Shown: positions 50,802 through 59,711 of the stretch, piece by piece
Numbering within the stretch: the stretch's first letter is position 1
Layout: the number at the start of each line of letters is the position of its first letter
From: Bifidobacteriaceae bacterium
GTDB lineage: Bacteria > Actinomycetota > Actinomycetes > Actinomycetales > WQXJ01
Reading direction: 5' to 3'
DNA: 64,000 nt
Assembly (NCBI GenBank): GCA_031272885.1
Contig: JAISSX010000043.1
Location: 1-64,000 of the forward strand
Made by a program: the position numbers and the translations under genes
Notes under the pieces: generated by a model
What the model saw: the letters and a program-made list of their open reading frames with translations, nothing else
Told to the model about the DNA's origin: nothing
Database searches by the model: none

Positions 50802-51785
50802 TCAGGAGAATTCCGGCCCGGCGGGGCCGTCCTGGCCGTTCGGGCCGCCCTGGCCGTCCTGGCCGTCCTGGCCGTCCGCCTGGTCTGTCTCACCCAAGGC
50901 GGCAAGGTACTTTTCGAACTCGGCAGCCAGTTCGTCGCCGGTGGGCAGAGCCTCGGCCTCCAGTTCGCCGGCGGCCCGGCGCTGCAGCGCCTGGTCGTAG
51001 CGATCCTCCATGCGGCGCACCGCGTCTACCAGATCGGGCGAGCTAGCCACCTGCTGGTCGATCTGCGCCCGGGCCTCCGCGCCAGCCTTGATCAGGCGTC
51101 CCAGTTCGAAGTTGAGGCCCGTCACGCCGCCGATGACGCGCAGCAGTTGGGCGGCCCCACCCGGGCAGGGCGTGGAGGCCAGGTAGGCCGGCACCTGCAG
51201 CGAATAGGTCGAGGCCTGACGGCCGTTCTCCTTCAGCTTGATCTCGACCAAGCCCATGGCGGAGCCCGGCAGATGGATGCGGCCTTCGTGGCCGGTCAGT
51301 TCCTTGACCAGGGATTCCGGCTGGCCCGGGCCGGAAACCCGCCACGGGCGGGTGTGGGGCACCGGCACCGGGATGCCGTGCATGCCGATGGCGTGGCCGA
51401 TGTCGAAGTGATCCGCTAAATCAACCATGGCGCCAGCGAAGGCCTCCCACTTGAAGTCGGGTTCGGGGCCATACATCAAGAGGAGCGGCGCCCCCTCGGC
51501 ATCGTGTACAACATCGATGCCGAGGTCCGGCTGACTGACCCCCAACCAGCCGTTAGGCCCATATGACATGGGCGGGCGCCTCGAGCGGTAATCCAACAAG
51601 TCATCGGTGCGGAAGCTCACCAGACGCTGGGCGTCCCCGTGAGTGACCAGGTCATTGATGGCCAGGCCAGCCACTACTCCAGCGTCCACAAACCCATCGA
51701 AGGCATACAGCAGCCGAGGTGGCTCTCCCCATGATTCAAGCCCCTCGGCCACCTCGCGGTGGATTGTGTACAGCTCCTCTTGCAT
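50802..51785 (-). CDS. PAC2 family protein
   Basis: 327 residues of the PAC2 (proteasome assembly chaperone 2-like) family found throughout actinobacteria. LLYAFDGFVDAGVVAGLAINDL and YGPEPDFKWEAFAGAMVDLADHF are typical. The last 20 residues are a Gly-rich collagen-like tail (GQDGQDGQGGPNGQDGPAG). The ATG at 51785 follows AAGGAAGGG. The family's function in bacteria is not established. Confidence 0.85.
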   Translation of the reverse strand: MQEELYTIHREVAEGLESWGEPPRLLYAFDGFVDAGVVAGLAINDLVTHGDAQRLVSFRTDDLLDYRSRRPPMSYGPNGWLGVSQPDLGIDVVHDAEGAPLLLMYGPEPDFKWEAFAGAMVDLADHFDIGHAIGMHGIPVPVPHTRPWRVSGPGQPESLVKELTGHEGRIHLPGSAMGLVEIKLKENGRQASTYSLQVPAYLASTPCPGGAAQLLRVIGGVTGLNFELGRLIKAGAEARAQIDQQVASSPDLVDAVRRMEDRYDQALQRRAAGELEAEALPTGDELAAEFEKYLAALGETDQADGQDGQDGQGGPNGQDGPAGPEFS

Positions 51786-52066
51786 CGTTTCCCTTCCTTG
51801 TCCGGGCCGAGCCGGCACCAGCCGGCCCCCATGAGGCCGGCGCGATGCGGCGGTGGCAAGCGTCAAGACACGGGACCTGGGGCGGCGCGCCGATGGCGGC
51901 CTGTCCCCAGGGACCGGTTGATGCCCGCTCGTACTACCGTCAACAACACGGCTACCGGATTCATTCCAAGGGTTCCACACCGTTTGGGGCTTTCGCCGTC
52001 CACCCTTCAAGCAATAGTATGGATGGCCGCGTTTTCTTCCCTGTTACCTGAGCCCTGGAGGCGCGC
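51786..52066. promoter_or_regulatory. Divergent promoter region PAC2 / helD
   Basis: 281 bp without a gene. A possible + strand -10, TAGTAT (52015-52020), lies 46 bp before helD, with no clear -35. GCCGGCCCCATGAGGCCGGC near 51824 is a small hairpin. Confidence 0.35.
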
Positions 52067-54394
52067 GTGTCCGACGCCTACCGCGACCAAGTCGCGGCCG
52101 AACAGGCTCACGTGACGCGTGCCTACCGCCGCCTCGACACCCTGCGCCACCAGGCTCGCGAGCGCCTTGACCAGGTGCGGCGCGGCCGGGCCGGCGGCTC
52201 ACCCCAAAACCGGTCCGAACGCGATTCGTTCGCGGCTTTACATTCGGACCGGCTGGCCCAACTGGAGTCGGTCGAAGACCGGTTGGTGTTTGGCCGCCTG
52301 GACCTGACCGATGGCGAAACCCGGCACATCGGCCGGATCGGCCTGCAGGACGGCGACCTGACAGCGCTTCTGACCGACTGGCGGGCACCGGCCGCCGAAC
52401 CGTTCTACCAGGCCACCTCGGCCCGGCGGCTGGGGGTGCGGCTGCGCCGACATATCACCACCACCGGCCGGCAGGTCACCGCCATCGAAGACGAACTGCT
52501 CGATGTCGCGGCCGACCCTGGGGCGGCGGCCGCGCTGTCGGGCGAGGGCGCGTTGATGGCGGCCTTGGCGGCCGGGCGGACCGGCCACATGGGCGACATC
52601 GTCGCTACGATCCAGGCCGAACAGGACCGCATCATCCGGTCCGACCTGGCCGGGGCGCTGGTGGTGCAGGGCGGGCCGGGCACGGGCAAGACCGCGGTGG
52701 CGCTGCACCGGGCGGCCTACCTGCTCTATTCGCATCGGGAGCAGTTGGCTGCCAGGGGCGTGCTGGTGGTGGGACCGAGCCGTATCTTCCTGCGCTACAT
52801 CGACCGAGTGTTGCCGTCACTGGGCGAGACGGGCGTGGTGGCCTCGACGCTGGGAGACCTGATCCCAGGCCTGTCGGTAGAGCGCCCGGAGGAGCCGGCG
52901 GTGGCCGCCATCAAGGGCCGGGCCGAGATGGCCGACGTGGTCAAGGCCGCCGTCCTGGAGCGCCAACGGCTGCCGCGACGCGACATCGTGCTCAAAGTAC
53001 TGGGCCGCAGCGTGGTGCTGCGGCGGGCGGACGTGGTAGCAGCGCGGGGGGCGGCGCGGACCTCCGGCAAGCCGTACAACCAGGCCCGCGTGGTGTTCGT
53101 CAAACAGATTCTCGAACGCCTGGCGGCCCAGATGGTGCAGCAACTGGGCGACGGCCTGGTGGCAGAGGACTACACCGAGGTGGTGCAGGACCTGCGGGCG
53201 GCCCGCGAGGTACGCACCGCCGTCAACCTGTGCTGGATGCCGATGACGCCCGAACACCTGATAGCCGACCTGTACGCCAAACCGTACCTGCTGGAGCACT
53301 GCGCGCCCCAGTTGACCGCCGCCGAGCGGGCGATGCTGGTCCGCCCGGCCGAAGCTCCCTGGACGGTGGCGGACGTGCCCCTGCTGGACGAGGCGGCCGA
53401 ACTGCTGGGCGAGGACGACCAGGCCGCCCAGGCTTTGCGGCGCGAAGAGGCGGCCCGGCGGCGGCGCGAGATCGAATACGCCCGAGGCGTGTTGTCGCTG
53501 CACGGGATAGAACAAGAATTGGCCGAACGGGTGGTGGACCGGTTCGCCGACCAGGGACCATCACTGACCGTGGCGGAACGGGCCGGGGCAGATCGAAGCT
53601 GGACCTACGGCCATATCGTGGTGGATGAGGCCCAGGAACTGTCCCCCATGGACTGGCGCATGCTGCTGCGCCGCTGTCCGTCGCGCTCTTTGACGATTGT
53701 GGGCGACGCCGGCCAGACGCGGGCGGCGGGGGCCGCCGGTACCTGGGAGGCGTCCCTTGGACCGGTGCTTGGGCCAGCGGCCGGCCGCACGCCGGGCCGA
53801 ACCTCGGAGCGGCGCGGCGCTAAGCGAGTTGGTCCCAAGCGAACCGGCGCCGGTTGGCGGCTGGAACAACTGACCGTCAACTACCGGACGCCCGGTGCCG
53901 TGGTGCGGGCCGCCCAGGCGATGGCCCGGGCGGCCGGGCTGCCGGTCGGTTCGGACACGGCCGCGCGGGACGTCGAAGACGCCTTCACGGTGATGCAAGT
54001 AGCCGATCCGGTCGCGGAGGCCGTGGCCCTGGCCACCCGCTACGCCCCCGAAGGCCCGGCCGGACGGCTCGCCATCGTGCTGGCGCCCGGCGAGGTGGCG
54101 GCCGCCCTTGAGGCGATCCGCCGCAGTCCGCTGGCCGCCCGGGTAGCCCGGCCGGGCGAGAATCCGCTGGACCTGCCGGTAGCGGTGCTGGCAGCCGGCG
54201 ATACCAAGGGGCTGGAGTTCGACTACGTCTTGATTGTGGAGCCGGCCCACATTGTGGGCGACAGCGCCGACCCGCTGGTCCGGCGGGCCGGGGCGGCCGA
54301 TCTCTACGTGGCGATGACGCGGCCCACCCAGCGGCTGTGGCTGCTCTACTCGGCAGACCTGCCCCCCTTCCCTCGCGAAAGTACGGTTATGTAG
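52067..54394 (+). CDS. helD: HelD-type superfamily 1 helicase (RNA polymerase-associated)
   Basis: 775 residues. The N-terminal coiled-coil arm (1-75) is followed by GRIGLQDGDLTALLTDWRAPAAEPFYQA, characteristic of HelD rather than UvrD. Walker A is GGPGTGKT (202-209), Walker B is VVDEAQELSP (about 518), and the C-terminal helicase motifs are TKGLEFDYVLIVEP and YVAMTRPTQRLWLLY. HelD removes stalled RNA polymerase and in actinobacteria can give rifamycin tolerance. The GTG start has GGAGG upstream. The final residues RESTVM and stop codon are provided by the family B palindromic element. Confidence 0.88.
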   Translation: MSDAYRDQVAAEQAHVTRAYRRLDTLRHQARERLDQVRRGRAGGSPQNRSERDSFAALHSDRLAQLESVEDRLVFGRLDLTDGETRHIGRIGLQDGDLTALLTDWRAPAAEPFYQATSARRLGVRLRRHITTTGRQVTAIEDELLDVAADPGAAAALSGEGALMAALAAGRTGHMGDIVATIQAEQDRIIRSDLAGALVVQGGPGTGKTAVALHRAAYLLYSHREQLAARGVLVVGPSRIFLRYIDRVLPSLGETGVVASTLGDLIPGLSVERPEEPAVAAIKGRAEMADVVKAAVLERQRLPRRDIVLKVLGRSVVLRRADVVAARGAARTSGKPYNQARVVFVKQILERLAAQMVQQLGDGLVAEDYTEVVQDLRAAREVRTAVNLCWMPMTPEHLIADLYAKPYLLEHCAPQLTAAERAMLVRPAEAPWTVADVPLLDEAAELLGEDDQAAQALRREEAARRRREIEYARGVLSLHGIEQELAERVVDRFADQGPSLTVAERAGADRSWTYGHIVVDEAQELSPMDWRMLLRRCPSRSLTIVGDAGQTRAAGAAGTWEASLGPVLGPAAGRTPGRTSERRGAKRVGPKRTGAGWRLEQLTVNYRTPGAVVRAAQAMARAAGLPVGSDTAARDVEDAFTVMQVADPVAEAVALATRYAPEGPAGRLAIVLAPGEVAAALEAIRRSPLAARVARPGENPLDLPVAVLAAGDTKGLEFDYVLIVEPAHIVGDSADPLVRRAGAADLYVAMTRPTQRLWLLYSADLPPFPRESTVM

Positions 54395-54482
54395 GCCAGG
54401 CACGCCGGGCGGATTGCGTTTTCGCAGGTCAAATGGTTGGGCTTGGTGGGCTGCAGCTACATAACCGTACTCTCGCGAGGAG
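54371..54482. repeat. Intergenic palindromic element, family B copy 3
   Basis: Arms CCTCGCGAAAGTACGG with TTATGTAG (54372-54395) and CTACATAACCGTACTCTCGC with GAGGAG (54457-54482). The loop is unlike copies 1 and 2 except for CGTTTTCGCAGGTCA (54417-54431), in the opposite orientation. It lies between convergent helD and serA and contributes the helD stop codon. Confidence 0.85.
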
Positions 54483-54486
54483 ACTA

Positions 54487-55695
54487 TTAGTAGAGGACGC
54501 GGAGGCGGATGGTCTCCGGGAGGCCTGCCAGGTATTCCAGCCCGGCGGCATCGGCCGGTGAACCGACATCGGTCAGCACGTAACCCAGTTCGCCCAAGGT
54601 GCCCAACACCTGACCCACGATGTTGACGCCGCGGCCGGCCAACGCCTGGTTGATCGAGGCCAGGACACCCGGCACGTTGCGGTGGATGTGGGCCACGCGG
54701 TGGTCACCCTTTCCACCCGGGGCGGCCTCCAGCGCCAGGCGCGGCAGGTTGACCGACATCAGGGAGGCGCCCGTCAGGAGGTAGTCCCTTAGTTTGGTCG
54801 AGACGAAACGGCCGATCGACTCTTGGGCCTCCTCCGTGGAACCGCCCACGTGCGGGGTCAAGATGACGTTGGGCAGGCCACGCAGCTCGGACGCGAACGG
54901 GTCGCCGTTGGCCTTCGGCTCCGTGGGGAAAACGTCCACCGCGGCACCGCCCAGGTGCCCACCGGCGATGGCGTCCCGCAGCGCCTCGATGTCCACCACG
55001 TGGCCGCGCGACAGGTTGATGAAAATGGCGCCCGGGCGCATGGCGGCGAACTCTGTGGTACCGAACAGGTCGGTGTTGGCGGCCCGGCCGTCCACGTGGA
55101 CGCTGACGACATCGGCCGCTGCCAGCAGGTCTTCCAGGGTGTCGACGCGGCGGGCGTTACCGAGCGACAGCTTCTCGTCGATGTCGTAGAACACCACCGT
55201 CATACCCAAGGCCTCGGCCAAGACCGACAGTTGGGCGCCGATGGAGCCGTAGCCGACAATGCCGAGGGTGCGGCCCCTGACCTCGTGGGAGCCGGCGGCG
55301 GACTTGCGCCACACGCCGCTGTGCAGCGAGCGGTCGCGGTCGGTCAGGCGGCGGGTCAGGGCGATTATCTCGGCTACTGCCAGTTCCACCACCGAGCGGG
55401 TGTTCGAGTATGGCGCGTTGAACACGGCCACACCCTGGCGGGAGGCGGCCTGCAAGGCGATCTGGTTGGTACCGATGCAGTAGGCGCCGATGGCGAGCAG
55501 GTTGGGCGCAGCCGCCAGGACGTGCTTGGTGACCTGGGTCTTGGAACGGATGCCCAACAAATCACAGCCTTGGACGGCCTGAGTCAGTTCGTCCTCATCC
55601 AGGGCGGCGGCGTAGGTCTGGACCTCGAAGCCGGCGCGCTGGAGGATGTCCACGCCAACCGGGTGGATGTTCTCAACCAGTAGTGCCTTGACCAC
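54487..55695 (-). CDS. serA: D-3-phosphoglycerate dehydrogenase
   Basis: 402 residues. Substrate-binding domain with CIGTNQIAL, Rossmann GIVGYGSIGAQLSVLAEALG, catalytic NLSRGHVVD (Arg) and TPHVGGSTEEAQ (His), and a C-terminal ACT domain (VAHIHRNVPGVLASINQAL) for serine feedback. It is the shorter E. coli-like form without the extra domain of mycobacterial SerA. It is the first step of serine synthesis. The GTG start lies 6 nt after TAGTCT, a leaderless arrangement. Confidence 0.94.
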   Translation of the reverse strand: MVKALLVENIHPVGVDILQRAGFEVQTYAAALDEDELTQAVQGCDLLGIRSKTQVTKHVLAAAPNLLAIGAYCIGTNQIALQAASRQGVAVFNAPYSNTRSVVELAVAEIIALTRRLTDRDRSLHSGVWRKSAAGSHEVRGRTLGIVGYGSIGAQLSVLAEALGMTVVFYDIDEKLSLGNARRVDTLEDLLAAADVVSVHVDGRAANTDLFGTTEFAAMRPGAIFINLSRGHVVDIEALRDAIAGGHLGGAAVDVFPTEPKANGDPFASELRGLPNVILTPHVGGSTEEAQESIGRFVSTKLRDYLLTGASLMSVNLPRLALEAAPGGKGDHRVAHIHRNVPGVLASINQALAGRGVNIVGQVLGTLGELGYVLTDVGSPADAAGLEYLAGLPETIRLRVLY

Positions 55696-55723
55696 CCGAA
55701 CAGACTAACCCGCCGCTGACCGG

Positions 55724-55759
55724 CTGCGACCCGCTTGCCATCTGCGACCCGCTTGCCAG
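55724..55759. repeat. 18-bp tandem duplication
   Basis: CTGCGACCCGCTTGCCA occurs twice in tandem between serA and the nrdJ stop codon. No function is evident. Confidence 0.7.
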
Positions 55760-55769
55760 CCTCAACCCG

Positions 55770-58598
55770 TCAGCTGCAACCCGAGGTGGCGCCGCAGCCT
55801 TCACAGACGTGGCAGGAGCCCGAGGGCCGCATCTTGGTGCCGCAGGTCATGCAGATGGGAGCGTCCGCCTCGCGGCCCTGCATGGCCTCGAACAGTTCGG
55901 CTGTGGAGTGGACCGACGCCAACGGCTTGGCCGCCGCCGGGGTTTTCTCCAAGGCAACATCCTGGCTGGCCGCCTCGGTGTCCAGTTCTTCTTCCATGTC
56001 CTCGTAGGAGCCGGTCTCCAGTTGGCGTTCACGTTCCGTGGCGGTGTAGATGCCCAGGGCCGCGCGGGAATCGAACGGCAGGTGGTCAAGGGCCAGGCGG
56101 CGGAAAATGTAGTCCATGACGGACTGGGCCATGCGGACATCTGGGTCATCCGTCAAACCGGCCGGCTCGAAGCGCTGGTTGGTGAACTTCTGAACAAACG
56201 TCTCGAGCGGCACGCCGTACTGCAGGCCGATGGAGACGGCGATGGAGAAGGCGTCCATGACGCCGGCCAGGGTGGAACCCTGCTTCCCCAGCTTCAAGAA
56301 CACCTCGCCCAGTTCCTTGTGGTCGGTGTCGAAACAACCGGCGGTGATGTAGCCCTGGGCGCCGCCCACCGAGAAGGAGGTGGTGATGGAGTAGCGCCGC
56401 TTAGGCAGCCGGCGCCGGGCCGGCTTGACCACCACGGTGGTGGCGCCGGCGGCGGATTCGTCCGCCTCTGCGCCCGTCTTGGCCTTGTCCGCCTTGGCGT
56501 CCGACAACGGCTGGGACACCTTGCAGTTGTCGCGATAGATGGCGATGGCCTTCAGACCCAGCTTCCAACCCTGCAGGTAGACGTCTTCAATCTCCTCAAC
56601 CGTGGCCGTTTCGGGCAGGTTGACCGTCTTCGAGATGGCACCGGACAGGAACGGCTGGGCGGCCGCCATCATGCGGACGTGGCCCATAGGGGCGATGGAG
56701 CGCTTGCCCACCGCGCAATCGAAGACGGCGTAGTGTTCGGGCTTCAGACCGGGGGCGTCCACCACGTGGCCGTTCTCCATGATGTACTCGACGATCGCCT
56801 CGATGGTCTCTTCGGCGTAGCCCAGCCGGCGCAGCGCCATCGGCACCGTCCGGTTGACGATCTGCATGGAGCTGCCGCCCACCATCTTCTTGTACTTGAC
56901 CAGCGAGAAGTCCGGTTCGATGCCGGTGGTGTCGCAGTCCATCATGAAACCGATGGTGCCCGTGGGCGCCAAGACCGAAGCCTGGGCGTTGCGCCAGCCG
57001 TGCTCCTTACCCTTGGTCAGCACGTCCTCCCAGGCCCGGGCGGCCGCCTGCTGCACGTCGCCATCGAGCGTGGAAGACGGCACCAGGGCGTCATTGGCGG
57101 CATGGTGCTTGCGCATCACCTTCAGGTGGGCGGCGGCGTTCTGGGCGTAACCCTGGTAGGGGCCCACCGCCGCTGCCAGCTCGGCCGAGCGGCGGTAGGC
57201 GGTGGCCGTCATCAGCGACGTGATGGCGCCGGCCAGGGACCGCCCGCCATCCGAGTCATAGGCCAGGCCCGAAGCCATCAACAGGGCTCCCAGGTTGGCG
57301 TAGCCGATGCCCAGTTGGCGGAAGCGGCGGGTGGTCTCACCAATCGGCTTGGTGGGGAAGTCCGCGAAGCAGATCGAGATGTCCATGGCCGTGATGATCA
57401 GCTCGACAGCCCGCTCGAAACGGACCGTGTCGAACGAGCCGTCCTCACGCAAGAAGGCCAACAGGTTGAGCGAGGCCAGGTTGCAACTGGAGTTGTCCAG
57501 GTGCATGTACTCGGAGCAGGGGTTGGAGGCCGTGATGCGGCCGGTTTCGGGCGAAGTGTGCCAGGCGTTGATGGTGTCGTCGTACTGGATACCGGGATCG
57601 GCGCACTCCCAGGCCGCCCGAGCGATCTTGTGGAACAGGCCGCGGGCATCCACCTCTTCGATGATCTCCCCACTGACCCGGGCCCGCAGGCCAAACGGTT
57701 CGCCGGCCTCAACCGCCCGCATAAAGGCATCCGACACCCGCACCGAGTTGTTGGCGTTCTGGTACTGCACGGAAGAGATGTCGCGGCCATCCAGGTCCAT
57801 GTCGAAGCCGGCGTCACGCAGCGCCCTGATCTTGAGTTCTTCCCGAGCCTTGGTCTCGACGAACTCCTCGATGTCCGGGTGGTCGATGTCCAGCACCACC
57901 ATCTTGGCGGCCCGCCGCGTGGCGCCGCCTGACTTGATGGTGCCAGCCGAAGCATCCGCGCCGCGCATGAACGAAACCGGGCCGGAGGCAGTGCCGCCAG
58001 ACGAGCGCAGCAGTTCCTTGGATGACCGGATGCGGGACAGGTTGACGCCGGCACCTGAGCCGCCCTTGAAGATCATGCCTTCCTCGTGGTACCAGTTCAG
58101 GATCGATTCCATCGAGTCATCGACCGACAGGATGAAGCAAGCCGAAACCTGCTGCGGCGAGGCCGTGCCGACGTTGAACCAGACCGGCGAATTGAAGCTG
58201 AAGTGTTGGTGCAGCAAGAGCCAGGTCAGTTCGTCTCCGAAGACCGCGGCATCAGCCGGCGTGGCGAAATAGCTGTGCTCAAGCCCGGCCGCCACGTAGG
58301 TGCCCACCACCCTGTCGATCAACTGCCGCAGGGAGTATTCGCGAGCCGGGGTGCCCACCGCGCCCCGGAAGTACTTGGTAGCCACGATGGTGGAGGCGTT
58401 GACGGACCAGAAGTCGGGGAACTCGACACCGTGCTGGGCAAAGACCGTCTCACCAGTTTTCCAGTTGGTCTGCACCACGTCACGCAACTCCCACGTGACT
58501 TGCTCGTAGGGATGGACCCCTTCGGTGGTGAAGACGCGCGGGATGGTCAGCCCCGAAGTGGTGATATGCGCTGGGGCGGACTTGGCGGTCTCGGTCAT
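55770..58598 (-). CDS. nrdJ: Adenosylcobalamin-dependent (class II) ribonucleotide reductase
   Basis: 942 residues. SVNASTIVATKYF and WFNVGTASPQQVSACFILS at the N terminus, FKGGSGAGVNLS, and active-site loop NPCSEYMHLDNSSCNLASLNL. The Cys-rich C terminus, CMTCGTKMRPSGSCHVCEGC, provides the redox/zinc cysteines. It reduces ribonucleotides with vitamin B12 independently of oxygen. It is downstream of nrdR in the same operon (22-bp gap) and therefore under NrdR control. Confidence 0.96.
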   Translation of the reverse strand: MTETAKSAPAHITTSGLTIPRVFTTEGVHPYEQVTWELRDVVQTNWKTGETVFAQHGVEFPDFWSVNASTIVATKYFRGAVGTPAREYSLRQLIDRVVGTYVAAGLEHSYFATPADAAVFGDELTWLLLHQHFSFNSPVWFNVGTASPQQVSACFILSVDDSMESILNWYHEEGMIFKGGSGAGVNLSRIRSSKELLRSSGGTASGPVSFMRGADASAGTIKSGGATRRAAKMVVLDIDHPDIEEFVETKAREELKIRALRDAGFDMDLDGRDISSVQYQNANNSVRVSDAFMRAVEAGEPFGLRARVSGEIIEEVDARGLFHKIARAAWECADPGIQYDDTINAWHTSPETGRITASNPCSEYMHLDNSSCNLASLNLLAFLREDGSFDTVRFERAVELIITAMDISICFADFPTKPIGETTRRFRQLGIGYANLGALLMASGLAYDSDGGRSLAGAITSLMTATAYRRSAELAAAVGPYQGYAQNAAAHLKVMRKHHAANDALVPSSTLDGDVQQAAARAWEDVLTKGKEHGWRNAQASVLAPTGTIGFMMDCDTTGIEPDFSLVKYKKMVGGSSMQIVNRTVPMALRRLGYAEETIEAIVEYIMENGHVVDAPGLKPEHYAVFDCAVGKRSIAPMGHVRMMAAAQPFLSGAISKTVNLPETATVEEIEDVYLQGWKLGLKAIAIYRDNCKVSQPLSDAKADKAKTGAEADESAAGATTVVVKPARRRLPKRRYSITTSFSVGGAQGYITAGCFDTDHKELGEVFLKLGKQGSTLAGVMDAFSIAVSIGLQYGVPLETFVQKFTNQRFEPAGLTDDPDVRMAQSVMDYIFRRLALDHLPFDSRAALGIYTATERERQLETGSYEDMEEELDTEAASQDVALEKTPAAAKPLASVHSTAELFEAMQGREADAPICMTCGTKMRPSGSCHVCEGCGATSGCS

Positions 58599-58620
58599 GA
58601 TGCCTGTACTCCTGATATGG

Positions 58621-59091
58621 CTAGTTGTTCGGTTGTGTCAGTGGGGCGGAGCGGTCCTTAAGGGCCGCAATTTCGGCCTCGAAATCCGCCAGCGAGTCGA
58701 ACGAGCGGTAGACCGAGGCGAACCTCAAGTAGGCCACTTCGTCCAACTCACGCAACGGCCCGAGGATGGCCAGGCCCACCTCTTGCGAGTCCACCTCCGC
58801 TGCGCCGGTGGCGCGGATACGTTCCTCGACCTGGTGGGCCAACTGCGCCAGTTGATCGTCGGTGACGGGCCGGCCTTGGCAGGCCCGGCGCACGCCGGCG
58901 GCAACTTTGTCGCGGCTGAACGGTTCGGTCACCCCGCTGCGCTTGATCACGCTCAAGGCAGCCGTTTCGACCGTGGTGAAGCGCTTGCCGCACTCTTGGC
59001 ATTGCCGCCGGCGCCTGGTGGAGGTGCCGTCTTCCGCCGTGCGTGAGTCGATCACGCGGCTCTCTTCGTGGCGACAGAACGGACAATGCAC
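58621..59091 (-). CDS. nrdR: Transcriptional repressor NrdR
   Basis: 156 residues. N-terminal zinc ribbon with Cys3, 6, 31 and 34 ([24 protein letters not shown]), then an ATP-cone domain ([14 protein letters not shown]). It senses dATP/ATP and represses ribonucleotide reductase genes. The GTG at 59091 gives the canonical start (M)HCPFC and follows TACAGT by 7 nt, without a Shine-Dalgarno. It forms an operon with nrdJ. Confidence 0.95.
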   Translation of the reverse strand: MHCPFCRHEESRVIDSRTAEDGTSTRRRRQCQECGKRFTTVETAALSVIKRSGVTEPFSRDKVAAGVRRACQGRPVTDDQLAQLAHQVEERIRATGAAEVDSQEVGLAILGPLRELDEVAYLRFASVYRSFDSLADFEAEIAALKDRSAPLTQPNN

Positions 59092-59098
59092 GCGGAAC

Positions 59099-59149
59099 AC
59101 TGTAACAAGATGTGGGGCGCGATGGTGCAACACGCCACAACATCTTGTG
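59099..59149 (-). promoter_or_regulatory. nrdRJ promoter with two NrdR boxes
   Basis: Box 1 is CACAACATCTTGTG at 59136-59149. Box 2 is AACAAGATGTGGGG at 59104-59117. Their centres are 32 bp apart, three helical turns, the tandem layout known for NrdR operators. The -10 TACAGT (59099-59104, minus) abuts box 2, so bound NrdR would block RNA polymerase. Confidence 0.8.
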
Positions 59150-59157
59150 ATTGCATC

Positions 59158-59523
59158 TCATTTGATGGGCACCAATAGCACATCCCCTCCCCGAATGGAA
59201 GAGGACGAAAGGCCATTCAGTTCCATGATCAGGTTCAGCGTGTGGCGGACATCCTCCCCTTCGGCCGTGGCTGCCTGAGCGATAGTCCACAGAGAGTCTC
59301 CCTGGTGGACCACGACCGTCTCAGTTGGCACGTAGCTGACGGTGGTGCCGGCGCCGCCCGCCAGCCCAACGGCGTAGGCCACCAAAGCCAACGCCATCAC
59401 CAGGCCAAACAGGGCCAACCAACCGCGGCGCGTCAGGCCGGCCACACCGCCTTTACCCCGAGCCTGAGCGCGAGTCCGCGCACGCACCCCCAGGCCAACT
59501 GCCGGAATCGCCATTGCACTCAT
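59158..59523 (-). CDS. LysM-domain membrane protein
   Basis: 121 residues. A basic N terminus, one membrane helix (about 34-55) and an extracytoplasmic LysM domain (VVVHQGDSLWTIAQAATAEGEDVRHT..) that binds peptidoglycan. A strong AAGGAG lies 9 nt before the ATG at 59523. It sits between lexA (divergent) and nrdR, its usual place in actinobacteria, where it is thought to be a division-inhibitor-like SOS protein in some genera. The SOS-type palindrome is 27 bp upstream of its start. Confidence 0.85.
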   Translation of the reverse strand: MSAMAIPAVGLGVRARTRAQARGKGGVAGLTRRGWLALFGLVMALALVAYAVGLAGGAGTTVSYVPTETVVVHQGDSLWTIAQAATAEGEDVRHTLNLIMELNGLSSSSIRGGDVLLVPIK

Positions 59524-59549
59524 GGTGTTGCTCCTTCCCTCCCAACACG

Positions 59550-59577
59550 CCGGATTCAAACACCTGTTTGAATCCGG
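59550..59577. promoter_or_regulatory. Perfect 28-bp palindrome: candidate LexA (SOS) box
   Basis: Two 13-bp half-sites around a 2-bp centre. The core CAAACACCTGTTTG resembles the Gram-positive/actinobacterial LexA operator (GAAC-N4-GTTC type), flanked by GGATT/AATCC. It lies 27 bp before the LysM gene and 134 bp before lexA, in the divergent promoter region. Confidence 0.75.
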
Positions 59578-59711
59578 CACCGAGATTCACTACGCTTAGG
59601 AGTCAACACCCCACCACTGACATTCTAAGCGAAAGCCCAGTTCAGGGGCCATAAACTGAGAGTTTCAGGGGGGATGGCGGGGTCCGCACCGAGAGCCGCA
59701 AGGAGGTTGGA

